The notes under the pieces are model-generated. The model saw nothing but the letters and a program-made list of their open reading frames with translations. It ran no database searches and was not told the DNA's origin. Positions 9,737 to 19,039 of a stretch of 64,000 bases of DNA are shown piece by piece; the first letter of the stretch is position 1, and every line of letters starts with the position of its first letter. The stretch is from the NCBI RefSeq assembly GCF_036226405.1, contig NZ_CP108464.1, positions 1,178,001 through 1,242,000 of the forward strand. Direction: 5' to 3'. The stretch comes from Streptomyces sp. NBC_01260 (GTDB taxonomy: Bacteria > Actinomycetota > Actinomycetes > Streptomycetales > Streptomycetaceae). Made by a program: the position numbers and the translations under genes.

Positions 9737-9773
9737 ACACGCCTTGTGCCATCGGAACACGCCTTGTGCCATC
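9737..9773. repeat. Two 17-bp direct repeats with 20-bp period upstream of the Rhs gene
   Basis: ACACGCCTTGTGCCATC occurs at 9737-9753 and again at 9757-9773, separated by three bases. The 20-bp period puts both copies on the same face of the helix. They lie 62 bp upstream of the PrsW-Rhs start in a 163-bp region without genes. Binding by a cooperative regulator is the natural guess, but no partner protein is identified. Confidence 0.7.
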
Positions 9774-9834
9774 AGAATCGGGCCCACATGCTCGCCCTCA
9801 GGAGTATTCGCGATTCGGCGGGGGTGCGTGAGGG

Positions 9835-12800
9835 ATGGCGTTCTGGATGGCCGCGGCGTCGGTCTGGGCGGTGCTGCAGCTGTTACTCCTGTCCTGGCCT
9901 GCCCGGACGGTGCGCTGGCCCTTGGTGGCGCTGGCCTTCGGCGTCGGAATGTACGGCTGCGGTGTCGCCTCGATGTTCGTCGAGCTGGTAACAGCACGGC
10001 AGTTGGCAGCCTCTCGGCACGAGTCGCTGAGCGCGGTCATGGACACGGTGTCCTGGACGACGGCCCCGGCGGCCGAAGAGTTGATCAAGATCCTGCCGCT
10101 GCTGATCGCCGGTTGGGCGCTGCGCAGGCGGATGCAGTGGGGGCTGACCGACTTCGTGGTCCTGGGCAGTGCCACGGGGGCGGGCTTCGGCCTGCTGGAG
10201 TCACTCTCGATGTACGGCGGCTCCGCGGGCCGGGCCGTCGACCTGCCCGCCGGCGGCTGGCGGATCGTCGAGAGCCTTGGCTCACATCCGTACGTCCCCG
10301 ACTTCTGGCACATCGTGGGGAGTCTGTTCCCCGCCTCGACCGGCACTGAAGAACTCGAACAGCCGGTCATGCCCTACGACCTACACATCTTCGCCAGCAC
10401 ACTGGGCGGACTCGCGGTCGGCCTGCTGTGGTGCGCACGCCGCCCACTGCTCCGGGCAGCGGGGTTGCTGCCCCTGGCCGCAGCCGTCGCCATCCATGGG
10501 GTGAACAACTACGCCGCCGTCTTCTCCAACAGCGACGACGACACCGCGATGTGGTGGCGGGAACAGCTGACCGAGACCTGGGGACTATGGATCGTCCTCG
10601 GCACGCTGGCCGCCGCCTGGTTGTGGGACTGGCGGCGCGCCCGCCTCGGCAAGGACCGCGAGCCCGGAGTCCGGCTGACCGCCGAGCGCGAAGGCCGCAC
10701 CTCCTGGCAAGCCCTCCTCGACTACGCACTGCTGCATGTCCCGGCCACCTGGATCATTGCCTTCGGATATGCCCGCCGGCGCCGAGCCCTGCTGTACGCA
10801 GCGGCCCATCCGCGCAGCGACCCCGACCGGCTCGCCGCCCTGCGCGAGGCACTGGCCGAGCAGACCCGGCGCATGGATGCCACCCACAACCGGGAATCGT
10901 GGCAGGGCACTTCACTACGTGAGCTGTGGAAGCGGGCCCGTGCACAGCGCCGCCGATGGCCGCTGCAGGAGAAGCTGCTCCTCGTACTCGGTCTGCTCAT
11001 CGCCATCCCCTCCCTCCTCTATCTGGGCGTGGGCTCCTTCAAGTCCACCCAGGACCTGCAGAAGTACTTCGCCGAGGGCACCGGCCTGCGCCTGCTGATC
11101 GGCGTGGCCCTCGCGGGCCTGGCCCTGACCGCGTGGCGCCTGGCGCTGACCTTGCGCGGCTACCGTCCGGCCGCCGCCCAGCCGCAGGCCGAGGCCCTTG
11201 CCCTGGTCCAATTCCGCCTTGTCCTGTGCACCGGCTCCCTGGCGATCGGTCTTCTGCTCCTGTACCGCTGGGAGGAGATCGCGGACGACGGGAACCTGTT
11301 CAACGCCTACGAAACCTTGGGCACCGGCGGTTTCCTACTGGAGAAGCTCCTCGAGGTCGACCTCCCGCTGCTGTTGAGCATCGCCATGCTGGCGCTGATG
11401 TTCACCCCGATGGGTGGCGCGGCCGGACTCCTGATGGGCGGTTCGATGTCCGAGCTGCTCCTTGGCGCACTGGCTCCGCGGCTGGTTGCGCCACTCGCGG
11501 CCCGGCTTGGTACCCGGTTGGCGGCCCGGTCGGTGATGGGCTGGGCACGGGGTGCTTTGGGCCGGGGGCGGGGTGCGTTCGCGCGGGGCCGGAACCGGCT
11601 CCGGCACGGCCGGACCGACCCGGTGGATCTGGCGACGGGTCGGATGTTCCTGACCCTCACCGACCTGGAGCTGCCCGGGACACTGCCGCTGGTGTTCTCC
11701 CGGCGGGTGGACTCGGGCTATCGGGCCGGGGGGTGGTTCGGACCTACCTGGGCCTCCACGGTCGATCAGCGCCTGGAGTTCGACGAGCACGGGGCGGTGT
11801 TCTTCACCGCGGACAGCTGGCTCCTTGCCTACCCACATCCGCTCACGGGTGGCGCACCGGTGTGGCCGGCCGAGGGAGACCGGTGGCCGCTGGCCCTGAC
11901 CGATAGCGGCACGTACACCCTCACCGACCCGGACAGCGGCTGGATACACCGGTTCGCCCCGGCCGGCGAGGGCCTCGCCCTGCTGCGGCAGATCACGGAC
12001 CGCCACGGTAACCGGATCACCTTCTCCTACGACGCCGAAGGCGCCCCGACCGAGATCACGCACTCCGGCGGTTACCGGCTGCAGCTCACCACCGCCGGTA
12101 ACCGGGTCACCGCCCTGCACCTGGGCGAGACCCTGGTGCAGAGCTACCGCTACGACCAGGCGGGAAATCTCACCGAGACGGTCAACTCCTCGGGTCTACC
12201 ACTGGCCTTCGGCTATGACGGCGCGGGCCGGATCACTTCCTGGACCGACACCAACCACCGCTCCTACGCGTACACCTACGACGAGCAGGACCGGGTGATC
12301 GCCGAGGGCGGTGAGGGGGGCCACTACACCTGCAGCCTGGAGTACGACGACACCCATCCCGAGCACCCCGGCCTGAAGGTCACCACCCTCACCTCGGCCG
12401 ACGGGGCCGTCTCCCGCTATCTGATCGACCACCGGCATCTGGTGGTCGGCGAGATCGACCCGGTCGGAACGCTCACCCGCACCACCTACGACGACCACGG
12501 CCGCACCCTGGCCGAGACAGATGCCCTGGGCCGCACCACGGGCCTGCGCTACGACGCTTCCGCACAGCCGGCCGCGGTGATTCACCCGGACGGCAGCGAG
12601 ACCCTCATCTCCTGCGACAGCACAGGAAACCCGGTCCAGATCACCGGCCCCGACGGTGCAGTCTGGCGCCAGACCTTCGACGCGGCGGGCAACCGCACCA
12701 CCCTGACAGACCCGCTCGGCGCGAGCACCCACTACCTCTACGACCCCCACGGCGGCCTCCTCGCCGTCACCGACCCACTGGGCGCCACCACCCGCGTCCA

Positions 12801-15078
12801 CTGCAACCCGGCCGGCCTGCCGGTGGAGATCACCGACCCGCTCGGTCACACCACCCGCCTGGAGCGGGACGCCTTCGGCCGCGTCAGCTCCGAGACGGAC
12901 CCCCTCGGCGCGGTTACCTCCTACACCTGGTCGCCGGAAGGGCAGTTACTGAGGTGCACCACCCCCGACGGGGCCACCGAAGCGTGGGCCTATGACGGTG
13001 AAGGCAACCGCACCAGCCACACCAACCCGGCAGGCGGGGTGACGTACTACGAGTACACCCATTTCGACCTGCTCACCGCCCGCACCGACCCTGACGGGGC
13101 CCGCTACACCTTCGCCCACGACGCCCAGGCCCGCCTCACCCAGGTCACCAACCCCCAGCACCTGACCTGGAGCTACACCTACGATCCGGCCGGACACCTC
13201 ATATCCGAGACCGACTTCGACGACCGCACCCTCACCTACGACCACGACCCGGCAGGCCAACTCACGGCCTCCACCGACGCCTTGGGTCAGATCACCCGCT
13301 ACACCTACGACACCCTGGGCCGCCTCGCCGCCAAGGACGCAGCGGGCCGACAGTCAACCTTCGCCTGGACCCCCACCGGCGACCTCGCCCGAGCCACCAA
13401 CCCGGATGCGCGGCTCTCCCGGGAGTACGACCCGGTGGGCCGGCTGCTCTCGGAGACCGTCAATGGCCACGCCCTGCACCTGTCCTACGACCCGGCCGGA
13501 CAGCTCACCGGCCGCCGCACCCCCACCGGCGCCGAAAGCAGCCACACCTACGACCTGTCGGGCCGACGCACCACCCTGACCACCGCCGGCCGCGAACTGA
13601 CCACCGCCTACGACGCGGCGGGACGCCAGACCCGCCGCCGCTGGAGCACCGGCCAGGCGCTCACCCAGAGCTGGGACCCCGCAGGGCGCCTCCTCGCATC
13701 GCAGCACACCGCACCCACCGGCCAGACACTCCTCGAGCGGGCCTACACCTGGCGCCAGGACGGCTACCTCACCTCCACCGGCGAGGAGCACTACACCCTC
13801 GACCCGGCCGGCCGTATCACCGCCGTTCAGGCCGCTAACTGGAGCGAGGCCTACGCCTACGACCGGGCGGGCAACCAAACCCACGCCGCCTGGCCCGAAC
13901 GACACCCCGGCTCCGACGCCGCAGGCCCACGCACGTACACCGGCACCCGCATCCACACCGCCGGCACCCTCCGCTACGAACACGACGCCGCCGGCCGCAC
14001 CACCCTGCGCCAAAAAACCCGCGACTCCCGCAAACCCGACACCTGGCGCTACACCTGGGACACCGAGGACCACCTCACGGCGGTCACCACCCCCGACGGC
14101 ACCCGCTGGCACTACCTGTATGACCCCCTCGGCCGCCGCATCGCGAAGCAACGCCTCACCGACAACGACACCATCATCGAGGAGACCCGCTTCACCTGGC
14201 ACGACACCACTCTCATCGAGCAAGTCGCCACCTCCCCCGACTGGCCCGGACACCAAAGCCTGACCTGGGACTACGACGACACCAGCCTCGTTCCCCTGGC
14301 CCAGACCACCCGCTACACCCCGGCCGCCGACGCACCCCCATCCGAGATCGACACCCGCTTCCACACGATCATCACGGACCTCATCGGCACCCCCACCCAC
14401 CTCGTCGACGAAACCGGCACGATCACCTGGCAGACCCGCACCACCCTGTGGGGCACCACCACCTGGAACCAGGGCGCCACCGCCTACACCCCCCTCCGCT
14501 TCCCCGGCCAATACCACGACCTCGAAACCGGCCACCACTACAACCTCCACCGCCACTACGACCCCGAAACCGCCCGCTACCTCACCCCCGACCCCCTCGG
14601 CCTCGAAGCCGCGGACAACCCTCTGGCATACGTCCACAACCCCCATAATTGGAGCGACCCGCATGGCCTGGCACCCTGCCGACCGCTGATTTGGCAAGTA
14701 GAAAATCAGGGTGCCGGGTCAAGGAATATCTGGACAACCGACCTCAGCCATGTGACCGGAAGGACAGCCAGATCCAGGAACCGTGCAATCGATATAATGA
14801 TCAGGCGCGACTTCCCCAACCTGAGGTTCACGCATCAGCCTAAATACAGCCCATGGGTGAGCACCGGGATCGCGAGGCGTGGAACTGGAACACAGATAGG
14901 GAAGAGTCGCTTCGGGAGTTCAAACGATCTGCGTAACACTCTTGTACACGAAGAGCTTCACCATCGATGGTTCTCCAGAAATCTGAGCGGCGCTCACCAT
15001 CCGAGAAATGGATCGGGGAATAGTGCACGTTTCTACGGGATCGTGGAGCGGTACATGAGAATGAGAGGATGGGAATGA
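9835..15078 (+). CDS. PrsW-type intramembrane protease fused to Rhs polymorphic toxin with HExxH tip
   Basis: This 1747-aa membrane-anchored toxin has three parts. Residues 1-270 look like a PrsW glutamic-type intramembrane protease: EELIK at 81-85, GAGFGLLES with E123, HIFAST with H185, and IHGVNNY with H222, set in hydrophobic helices. More transmembrane segments follow at about 380-550. From about residue 595 a DUF6531-like entry (DPVDLATGRMFLTLTDLELP) leads into dozens of YD/Rhs repeats, closed by the conserved core end FPGQYHDLETGHHYN...DPLGLEA near 1560-1590. The last 135 residues, after DPHGLAPCRP, are a variable tip with HEELH at 1705-1709, a zinc-peptidase-like motif. The DNA is clearly less GC-rich from about 14.68 kb on, as expected for an exchanged tip. 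Two in-frame TTA codons (9883 and 12946) predict bldA dependence. Confidence 0.85.
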   Translation: MAFWMAAASVWAVLQLLLLSWPARTVRWPLVALAFGVGMYGCGVASMFVELVTARQLAASRHESLSAVMDTVSWTTAPAAEELIKILPLLIAGWALRRRMQWGLTDFVVLGSATGAGFGLLESLSMYGGSAGRAVDLPAGGWRIVESLGSHPYVPDFWHIVGSLFPASTGTEELEQPVMPYDLHIFASTLGGLAVGLLWCARRPLLRAAGLLPLAAAVAIHGVNNYAAVFSNSDDDTAMWWREQLTETWGLWIVLGTLAAAWLWDWRRARLGKDREPGVRLTAEREGRTSWQALLDYALLHVPATWIIAFGYARRRRALLYAAAHPRSDPDRLAALREALAEQTRRMDATHNRESWQGTSLRELWKRARAQRRRWPLQEKLLLVLGLLIAIPSLLYLGVGSFKSTQDLQKYFAEGTGLRLLIGVALAGLALTAWRLALTLRGYRPAAAQPQAEALALVQFRLVLCTGSLAIGLLLLYRWEEIADDGNLFNAYETLGTGGFLLEKLLEVDLPLLLSIAMLALMFTPMGGAAGLLMGGSMSELLLGALAPRLVAPLAARLGTRLAARSVMGWARGALGRGRGAFARGRNRLRHGRTDPVDLATGRMFLTLTDLELPGTLPLVFSRRVDSGYRAGGWFGPTWASTVDQRLEFDEHGAVFFTADSWLLAYPHPLTGGAPVWPAEGDRWPLALTDSGTYTLTDPDSGWIHRFAPAGEGLALLRQITDRHGNRITFSYDAEGAPTEITHSGGYRLQLTTAGNRVTALHLGETLVQSYRYDQAGNLTETVNSSGLPLAFGYDGAGRITSWTDTNHRSYAYTYDEQDRVIAEGGEGGHYTCSLEYDDTHPEHPGLKVTTLTSADGAVSRYLIDHRHLVVGEIDPVGTLTRTTYDDHGRTLAETDALGRTTGLRYDASAQPAAVIHPDGSETLISCDSTGNPVQITGPDGAVWRQTFDAAGNRTTLTDPLGASTHYLYDPHGGLLAVTDPLGATTRVHCNPAGLPVEITDPLGHTTRLERDAFGRVSSETDPLGAVTSYTWSPEGQLLRCTTPDGATEAWAYDGEGNRTSHTNPAGGVTYYEYTHFDLLTARTDPDGARYTFAHDAQARLTQVTNPQHLTWSYTYDPAGHLISETDFDDRTLTYDHDPAGQLTASTDALGQITRYTYDTLGRLAAKDAAGRQSTFAWTPTGDLARATNPDARLSREYDPVGRLLSETVNGHALHLSYDPAGQLTGRRTPTGAESSHTYDLSGRRTTLTTAGRELTTAYDAAGRQTRRRWSTGQALTQSWDPAGRLLASQHTAPTGQTLLERAYTWRQDGYLTSTGEEHYTLDPAGRITAVQAANWSEAYAYDRAGNQTHAAWPERHPGSDAAGPRTYTGTRIHTAGTLRYEHDAAGRTTLRQKTRDSRKPDTWRYTWDTEDHLTAVTTPDGTRWHYLYDPLGRRIAKQRLTDNDTIIEETRFTWHDTTLIEQVATSPDWPGHQSLTWDYDDTSLVPLAQTTRYTPAADAPPSEIDTRFHTIITDLIGTPTHLVDETGTITWQTRTTLWGTTTWNQGATAYTPLRFPGQYHDLETGHHYNLHRHYDPETARYLTPDPLGLEAADNPLAYVHNPHNWSDPHGLAPCRPLIWQVENQGAGSRNIWTTDLSHVTGRTARSRNRAIDIMIRRDFPNLRFTHQPKYSPWVSTGIARRGTGTQIGKSRFGSSNDLRNTLVHEELHHRWFSRNLSGAHHPRNGSGNSARFYGIVERYMRMRGWE

Positions 15079-15503
15079 TCGAGCAGTCGGTAGAATTTAT
15101 GCAAGAATGCACAACTTGCAACCATCCCTGCGAGGGGTGGATGACTCAATTCATCAAGCAGCAGAAATTGCACTGGGCCGTCGAATGGTCCTGCAGTGAC
15201 TGCGGAATTGAAGCGCACGACGAAGAGTCCGGAGTAGCTCCTGACTATATTCGACAAGCCCTCCTTTCTGAACATGGATCAGCTTGCATCGTTTCTAAAT
15301 CCGTCAACAAAAGAGGCAGATCACTGAAGGTCTTCCGCGATGTATTTGAGCTGCCCATTCAAGGTGCGAAGAATTATTCTGCGCAACTGTCAACAACAGG
15401 GTGGCGAGGAACTTACGTAGAAGTTTCCTTGCTCTCCGAACTCCTCGAGTCGGCAGGGATCGAAGTTGAAACATGCGACCGGCCCGACGCAGTTGATCTC
15501 TAA
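15075..15503 (+). CDS. Probable immunity protein for the Rhs tip
   Basis: A 142-aa protein with no family I recognise. It starts within the stop codon of the Rhs gene (ATGA, 15075-15078) with AGAGG as ribosome site; ATG 15069 is an alternative start. The N-terminus carries a possible zinc knuckle (CTTCNHPC near residue 13, CSDC near 40). The C-terminal half is a mixed strand/helix domain. Its base composition is far lower in GC than the surrounding genes and matches the Rhs tip, so tip and this gene moved together. Position and coupling are those of a cognate immunity protein; the identity of the toxin activity is unproved. Confidence 0.75.
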   Translation: MIEQSVEFMQECTTCNHPCEGWMTQFIKQQKLHWAVEWSCSDCGIEAHDEESGVAPDYIRQALLSEHGSACIVSKSVNKRGRSLKVFRDVFELPIQGAKNYSAQLSTTGWRGTYVEVSLLSELLESAGIEVETCDRPDAVDL

Positions 15504-15815
15504 GCTGACTTGAGTTGGCTTGCCCGTCGGAATGGCTTGGCTTGCGAACGAGCGCGACCCCTTAGGGCCTGCCGGAAATCAACACGGCGGTTTGATCTGG
15601 GGTGTTCACTGATCGGCGGATCCGGTGATCAAGGAAACGCCGGATGAGCGACACCACCATCGGCTCGAAATGCGCGACGTGTGCGCCATGGGCAACGAGG
15701 ACAAGGGCTTCTCCTGCCTGACGGCAATGGTACAGGCTCCGCGCGCCGCCGCACGGTTCGACGGAATGCGCCCCTCTGGCCACGGCGCGGCCGTATTTCC
15801 GCGGCTCGCCGACCT
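15504..15815. other. Gene-free remnant DNA downstream of the Rhs immunity gene
   Basis: About 310 bp with no convincing gene on either strand. Short open frames exist but lack good ribosome sites and do not resemble any family I know. With the GNAT and AbiEii wreckage that follows, this is best read as decayed DNA at a recombination-prone Rhs downstream end. I could not identify insertion-sequence ends. Confidence 0.5.
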
Positions 15816-15985
15816 TCATGCCTGCGAGCGCAATGTCGCCCACTCGCTCTCCAGCATCGAGTGCACGACCGAGCCGTGCCACCGCCCTGCCTTCTCAATG
15901 TGCTGCCGAATGACGCCCTCCTCGACCATGCCGGCCTTGGTCATGGTTCGGGCCGCGACCTCACCAGGGACGGAATACCTGGTCA
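15816..15985 (-). pseudogene. C-terminal remnant of a GNAT acetyltransferase
   Basis: On the minus strand one frame reads RTMTKAGMVEEGVIRQHIEK, then AGRWHGSVVHSMLESEW, ending at a TGA (15816-15818). This is the familiar end of RimJ/RimL-type N-acetyltransferases, where a KAGM.EEGVLR segment leads to a DS.VYS.L..EW ending. Only about 55 residues survive; the frame joins the end of the AbiEii-like gene with no acetyl-CoA-binding region. It is a deletion remnant. Confidence 0.55.
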
Positions 15986-16634
15986 GCAGTTTTCGTCGTG
16001 CAACCGTTCGCCCAGGTCAGTCGCCCACTCCCCCGCCCACGTCTTGAGCTCGGCGACCTGTCGCAGGGTGAGCCCGTAGGCGGTGTAGTCCTCGTCCTCG
16101 TACCAGTCCGCACCCGTCAGCCGGTCGCGAAGGTCCGCGAGACTGAACTCGTCCTGGGCGCGCCGACGACCGAGGGACTCAAGGTCGGCGAGGGAACGGT
16201 GGCGAGACGCGGCCTGGACGTCGATGAGGTCACGGACCGTGCCTCGGTCGGCGAGAGCCCGTACCTTGGTGCCGATCACGTCATCCAACGAAAGAACGGG
16301 ACCGTACGGAGTCTGGGCGGGTGGCGCCCAGAACGCCTCTTTGAGTACGCCGACCTCGCACGCCTCGCCGGTGACTGGGTCCGTGACCAAAAAGCGCCCG
16401 CTGAGCGGGTCCGTCTAGACATGGGTGGTCTGCCAGCCACGCTCAGTGAGGCCTGCCGTGAGAGAGGCGACGATCTCGCGCATCGGCGCAGGGTTCTCGG
16501 TGGCAACGTCGAGGTCCCGACTGAATCGCTCCACCAGACCGTGCGCCTGCACGGCGTATCCACCGGTAAGCACCAGAGGAACGGAGATCGATGATGTCCG
16601 CTAGGAGCCTCTCGTGCAGCGGCGGCAGCTTCAC
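15983..16634 (-). pseudogene. Broken AbiEii/AbiGii-type nucleotidyltransferase toxin gene
   Basis: The protein would belong to the AbiEii nucleotidyltransferase toxins of type IV abortive-infection systems. It starts at GTG 16634, overlapping the upstream stop (GTGA), as VKLPPLHERLLADIID. An extra base near 16583 shifts the frame; the next frame continues VPLVLTGGYAVQAHGL and ERFSRDLDVATENPAPM, containing the GGYA and SRDLDV nucleotidyltransferase motifs. An in-frame TAG follows at 16415-16417. The remainder (LSGRFLVTDPVTGEACEV, VLSLDDVIGTKVRALADR) keeps the family's C-terminal DDVIGTKV..L..R motif. With one frameshift and one stop it cannot make an intact toxin, unless both are sequence errors. 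Confidence 0.8.
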
Positions 16635-16990
16635 GCAGCGGTCCCCGCCGACGGAGCGGACCGGACCAGCTCCGGAAAGGCGTCTTCCCACGCATCACGC
16701 AGATGCGGGCTGATCAGCCTGCGCAGTACGGGCCACTGCTCCAGCAACAGCCTTCGGTTCAGGAAGACGGCCAGATCCTCACGCATCCCCTCCGCGAGGA
16801 CGGTCCGGTACAGGGTCATGCACGACTTGGGGCGGTCCAGGCTGTAGTTCGTGCGGCCGGACCAGACAATGTGAAGTGGCAGATCGACCGCCCCGTGAAC
16901 AGGACCGTCGAGCTCCTCCAGGCGATGGGGCAGCCGACGGCGGTACCGGTCACGCAGTGTCTCGGCTCGGGGGGCGGGCGGAACGTTCAT
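16631..16990 (-). CDS. Hypothetical partner of the AbiEii-type gene, possible antitoxin
   Basis: About 119 aa from ATG 16990; the frame is open back to 17038, which would give 135 aa. Neither start has a well-spaced ribosome site. The protein is arginine/leucine-rich with mostly helical prediction (LRDRYRRRLPHRLEELDG, FLNRRLLLEQWPVLRRL). It ends in GTGA overlap with the AbiEii-like gene, so the two formed an operon in which this is the first gene, the place of an antitoxin. It does not look like the winged-helix AbiEi antitoxin. It seems intact although its partner is broken. Confidence 0.55.
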   Translation of the reverse strand: MNVPPAPRAETLRDRYRRRLPHRLEELDGPVHGAVDLPLHIVWSGRTNYSLDRPKSCMTLYRTVLAEGMREDLAVFLNRRLLLEQWPVLRRLISPHLRDAWEDAFPELVRSAPSAGTAA

Positions 16991-17203
16991 GTCCTTATTA
17001 TCGCTGATGCGCACGGTGACACCGCAAAATTGAGGCATCCTCCCGGCTTCCCCAGGACGTGAAGATCACCTCTACGTGGGCGGGCCTCCGGGCCCGGCGA
17101 AATCGCGCCAAGATCGACCCACACCTCAAGAATGCGTTGACATCGCCAACACACCTCCCTACGGTTGCTCTCCTCGCATGGGGGATCGAAGGGACGACAG
17201 CAC

Positions 17204-19039
17204 GTGCAGCTGGAAGGCGCCGGAGGACCGGCCCCGGACTTCACAGCGGAATCCCTGCTGAATGCGGCGGAACAGGCCTTTCTGCGAGCCGAGTTCCAGG
17301 TCGTTCGACCGCTTCTGCAGCAACTCCAGGGAGAGTTCGGCCTGTCCGGCACCGGTCCCGTCGCCGTGCGCTACGACGCTCTGCTCGGCGCGCTGGCCGC
17401 GCGAGCCGGCAACTGGGCCGAGGCGGTGCGGCGGTGCCCCGAGGACCTGGACGAGGTGGCGACCGGCGTCCTCCACTCCCTCGCGCTGAATGCTCTCCGT
17501 GAATTGGGTCAGGAAGGCCGCCACACCGACGCCGGGATCGCGTCAGTCGCCATCGTGCTGTGGGCCTATCTCCTGGACGAAGAGGACCCTGGGAACTTCC
17601 GCGCGCTGCTCACCGAACGGCGCGGTGCGCCTGTGGCCGATGCCCTCTGGGGCCAGAGCCTCGCCCGGCTGCGCGATCGTATCTCCAGCCTGCTGCACGC
17701 CCTGGACGTCCGGGGCGGACGGGACGACCTCGCCGCATGGCACACAGCCTGGCACGTCCAGCTCATGGACCCGACCGTCATCCCTGGCTACCTCCCGACA
17801 GACGCTGGACCGCATGCCCTGGTCGACCTCGAGGAAGCCTCCTGGCATCTCATCGACGAAGGCAGAGGCGGCGACCTTCTCACCGCCTTCACCGCCCGCC
17901 GCCCCGACCCCGGCACCTGGCCGACCAAGCTGCTCGGCCACCGCACGTGCGCCATCCCGCTGGCCCGGGCCCTCGCCACCCGGGGAATGGACCGGGTACG
18001 GGGCGGCAAGTGGAGCGAGGCACTTGCCGACTTCGGTACGGCGGTGCGACTCGGGCACACCCTCCCGGAGGACGAGCGGGCTGCCGTCCGCCGGGCGGGG
18101 AACAATGTCGGGCGCAGCCGTACCGGGGGCAACAACTCTCCCCTCGTACGCATCGAAGGACTCGAGCAGGCCCATGCACTCCTGCCCGGGGACACCGCTC
18201 TGGCTGCCGAACTGACCGCAGAACTGGTCCGTCAGGGCCAGGAGATCGTCGGCTCCGACCCCACGATGAGCCGGTGTCGCTTCGCCCGAGCCCTGACCCT
18301 GGCGCCCGGGCACCCGGACGCCCGCGCAGGTCTCGACGACCACCTGAGGGCGGATCTGCGCCGGGCGCTCAACGGTGCGGACGTGGGGGACGGACTCGCC
18401 GCCGAGAAGGTGCGGGACCTGCTCAAGCGGGATCCGGACTGTGCGGCGGCACGGATGTGGCTGGAGGACCACTACGCGACACTGGCCGTCTCCGCCGCGG
18501 TCCGGGGACATACGGCCGACGCACAGCATGCAACCCACGCGATGCTCGTCTGCGTCGGCCCAGAAGACTTCCACGACGCGGCAGACGTCGACGAGCAGCT
18601 CATCGACCTCCTGGTCACCGCCGCCGATGGCCTCGTCCCGGAAGGAGACCGGGACGCCCTTGAGCACCGGGTCGAACTGCTGCACACGGCCCTGACGCTG
18701 TCCGATCCAGCCGGCCGCGACATCCGGAAAGACCTCGACACAGCGCTCCTCGACCTCGCGGAGCATCTGGAGAGCGCAGCGCCGCCTTCCGCCGTCATCG
18801 AGCTGTTCCTGCGGGATCTGATGCGGACCGGGACGGAAGGGCGATTCGATCAGGTCGTGAAGGCTGCCTATCTGCACCGCGCCAGGGACCGCGAAGAGGC
18901 GGGAGACCTGGGAGGCGCACGGCGCGACCGAGACTGCGCCGAACGGATCGGTGCCGGGATGCCGCCCCAAGTCCCGCTTTTCGGCCCCGCTCTCCGCCCC
19001 TCCCGCCGAGCCGACCTCGAACAGGACACCCTCTTTTGA
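17204..19039 (+). CDS. Helical-repeat (TPR-like) protein, first gene of the Hsp70 operon
   Basis: A 611-aa protein from GTG 17204, chosen because GAAGGGA lies about ten bases upstream; the open frame extends back to 17165. It is built of alanine/leucine-rich helical pairs, such as LLNAAEQAFLRAEFQVVRPL at the N-terminus, GAVRLGHTLPEDERAAVRRA-like repeats in the middle and CRFARALTLAPGHPDARAGL near residue 360, reading like degenerate TPR units. No catalytic motif was seen. The stop overlaps the next small gene (TTGA), then a GrpE-like gene and an Hsp70 follow, so it may be a client-binding or co-chaperone subunit. That role is inferred from context. Confidence 0.75.
   Translation: MQLEGAGGPAPDFTAESLLNAAEQAFLRAEFQVVRPLLQQLQGEFGLSGTGPVAVRYDALLGALAARAGNWAEAVRRCPEDLDEVATGVLHSLALNALRELGQEGRHTDAGIASVAIVLWAYLLDEEDPGNFRALLTERRGAPVADALWGQSLARLRDRISSLLHALDVRGGRDDLAAWHTAWHVQLMDPTVIPGYLPTDAGPHALVDLEEASWHLIDEGRGGDLLTAFTARRPDPGTWPTKLLGHRTCAIPLARALATRGMDRVRGGKWSEALADFGTAVRLGHTLPEDERAAVRRAGNNVGRSRTGGNNSPLVRIEGLEQAHALLPGDTALAAELTAELVRQGQEIVGSDPTMSRCRFARALTLAPGHPDARAGLDDHLRADLRRALNGADVGDGLAAEKVRDLLKRDPDCAAARMWLEDHYATLAVSAAVRGHTADAQHATHAMLVCVGPEDFHDAADVDEQLIDLLVTAADGLVPEGDRDALEHRVELLHTALTLSDPAGRDIRKDLDTALLDLAEHLESAAPPSAVIELFLRDLMRTGTEGRFDQVVKAAYLHRARDREEAGDLGGARRDRDCAERIGAGMPPQVPLFGPALRPSRRADLEQDTLF

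Noticed and set aside
11900..14500. Repeated units that might be a CRISPR array or tandem DNA repeats
   Set aside because: They are YD/Rhs protein repeats in one open frame with variable DNA; no identical repeats with spacers.
15625..16079. Overlapping + strand ORFs of 130-140 aa
   Set aside because: They run opposite recognisable GNAT and AbiEii remnants and have no ribosome sites.
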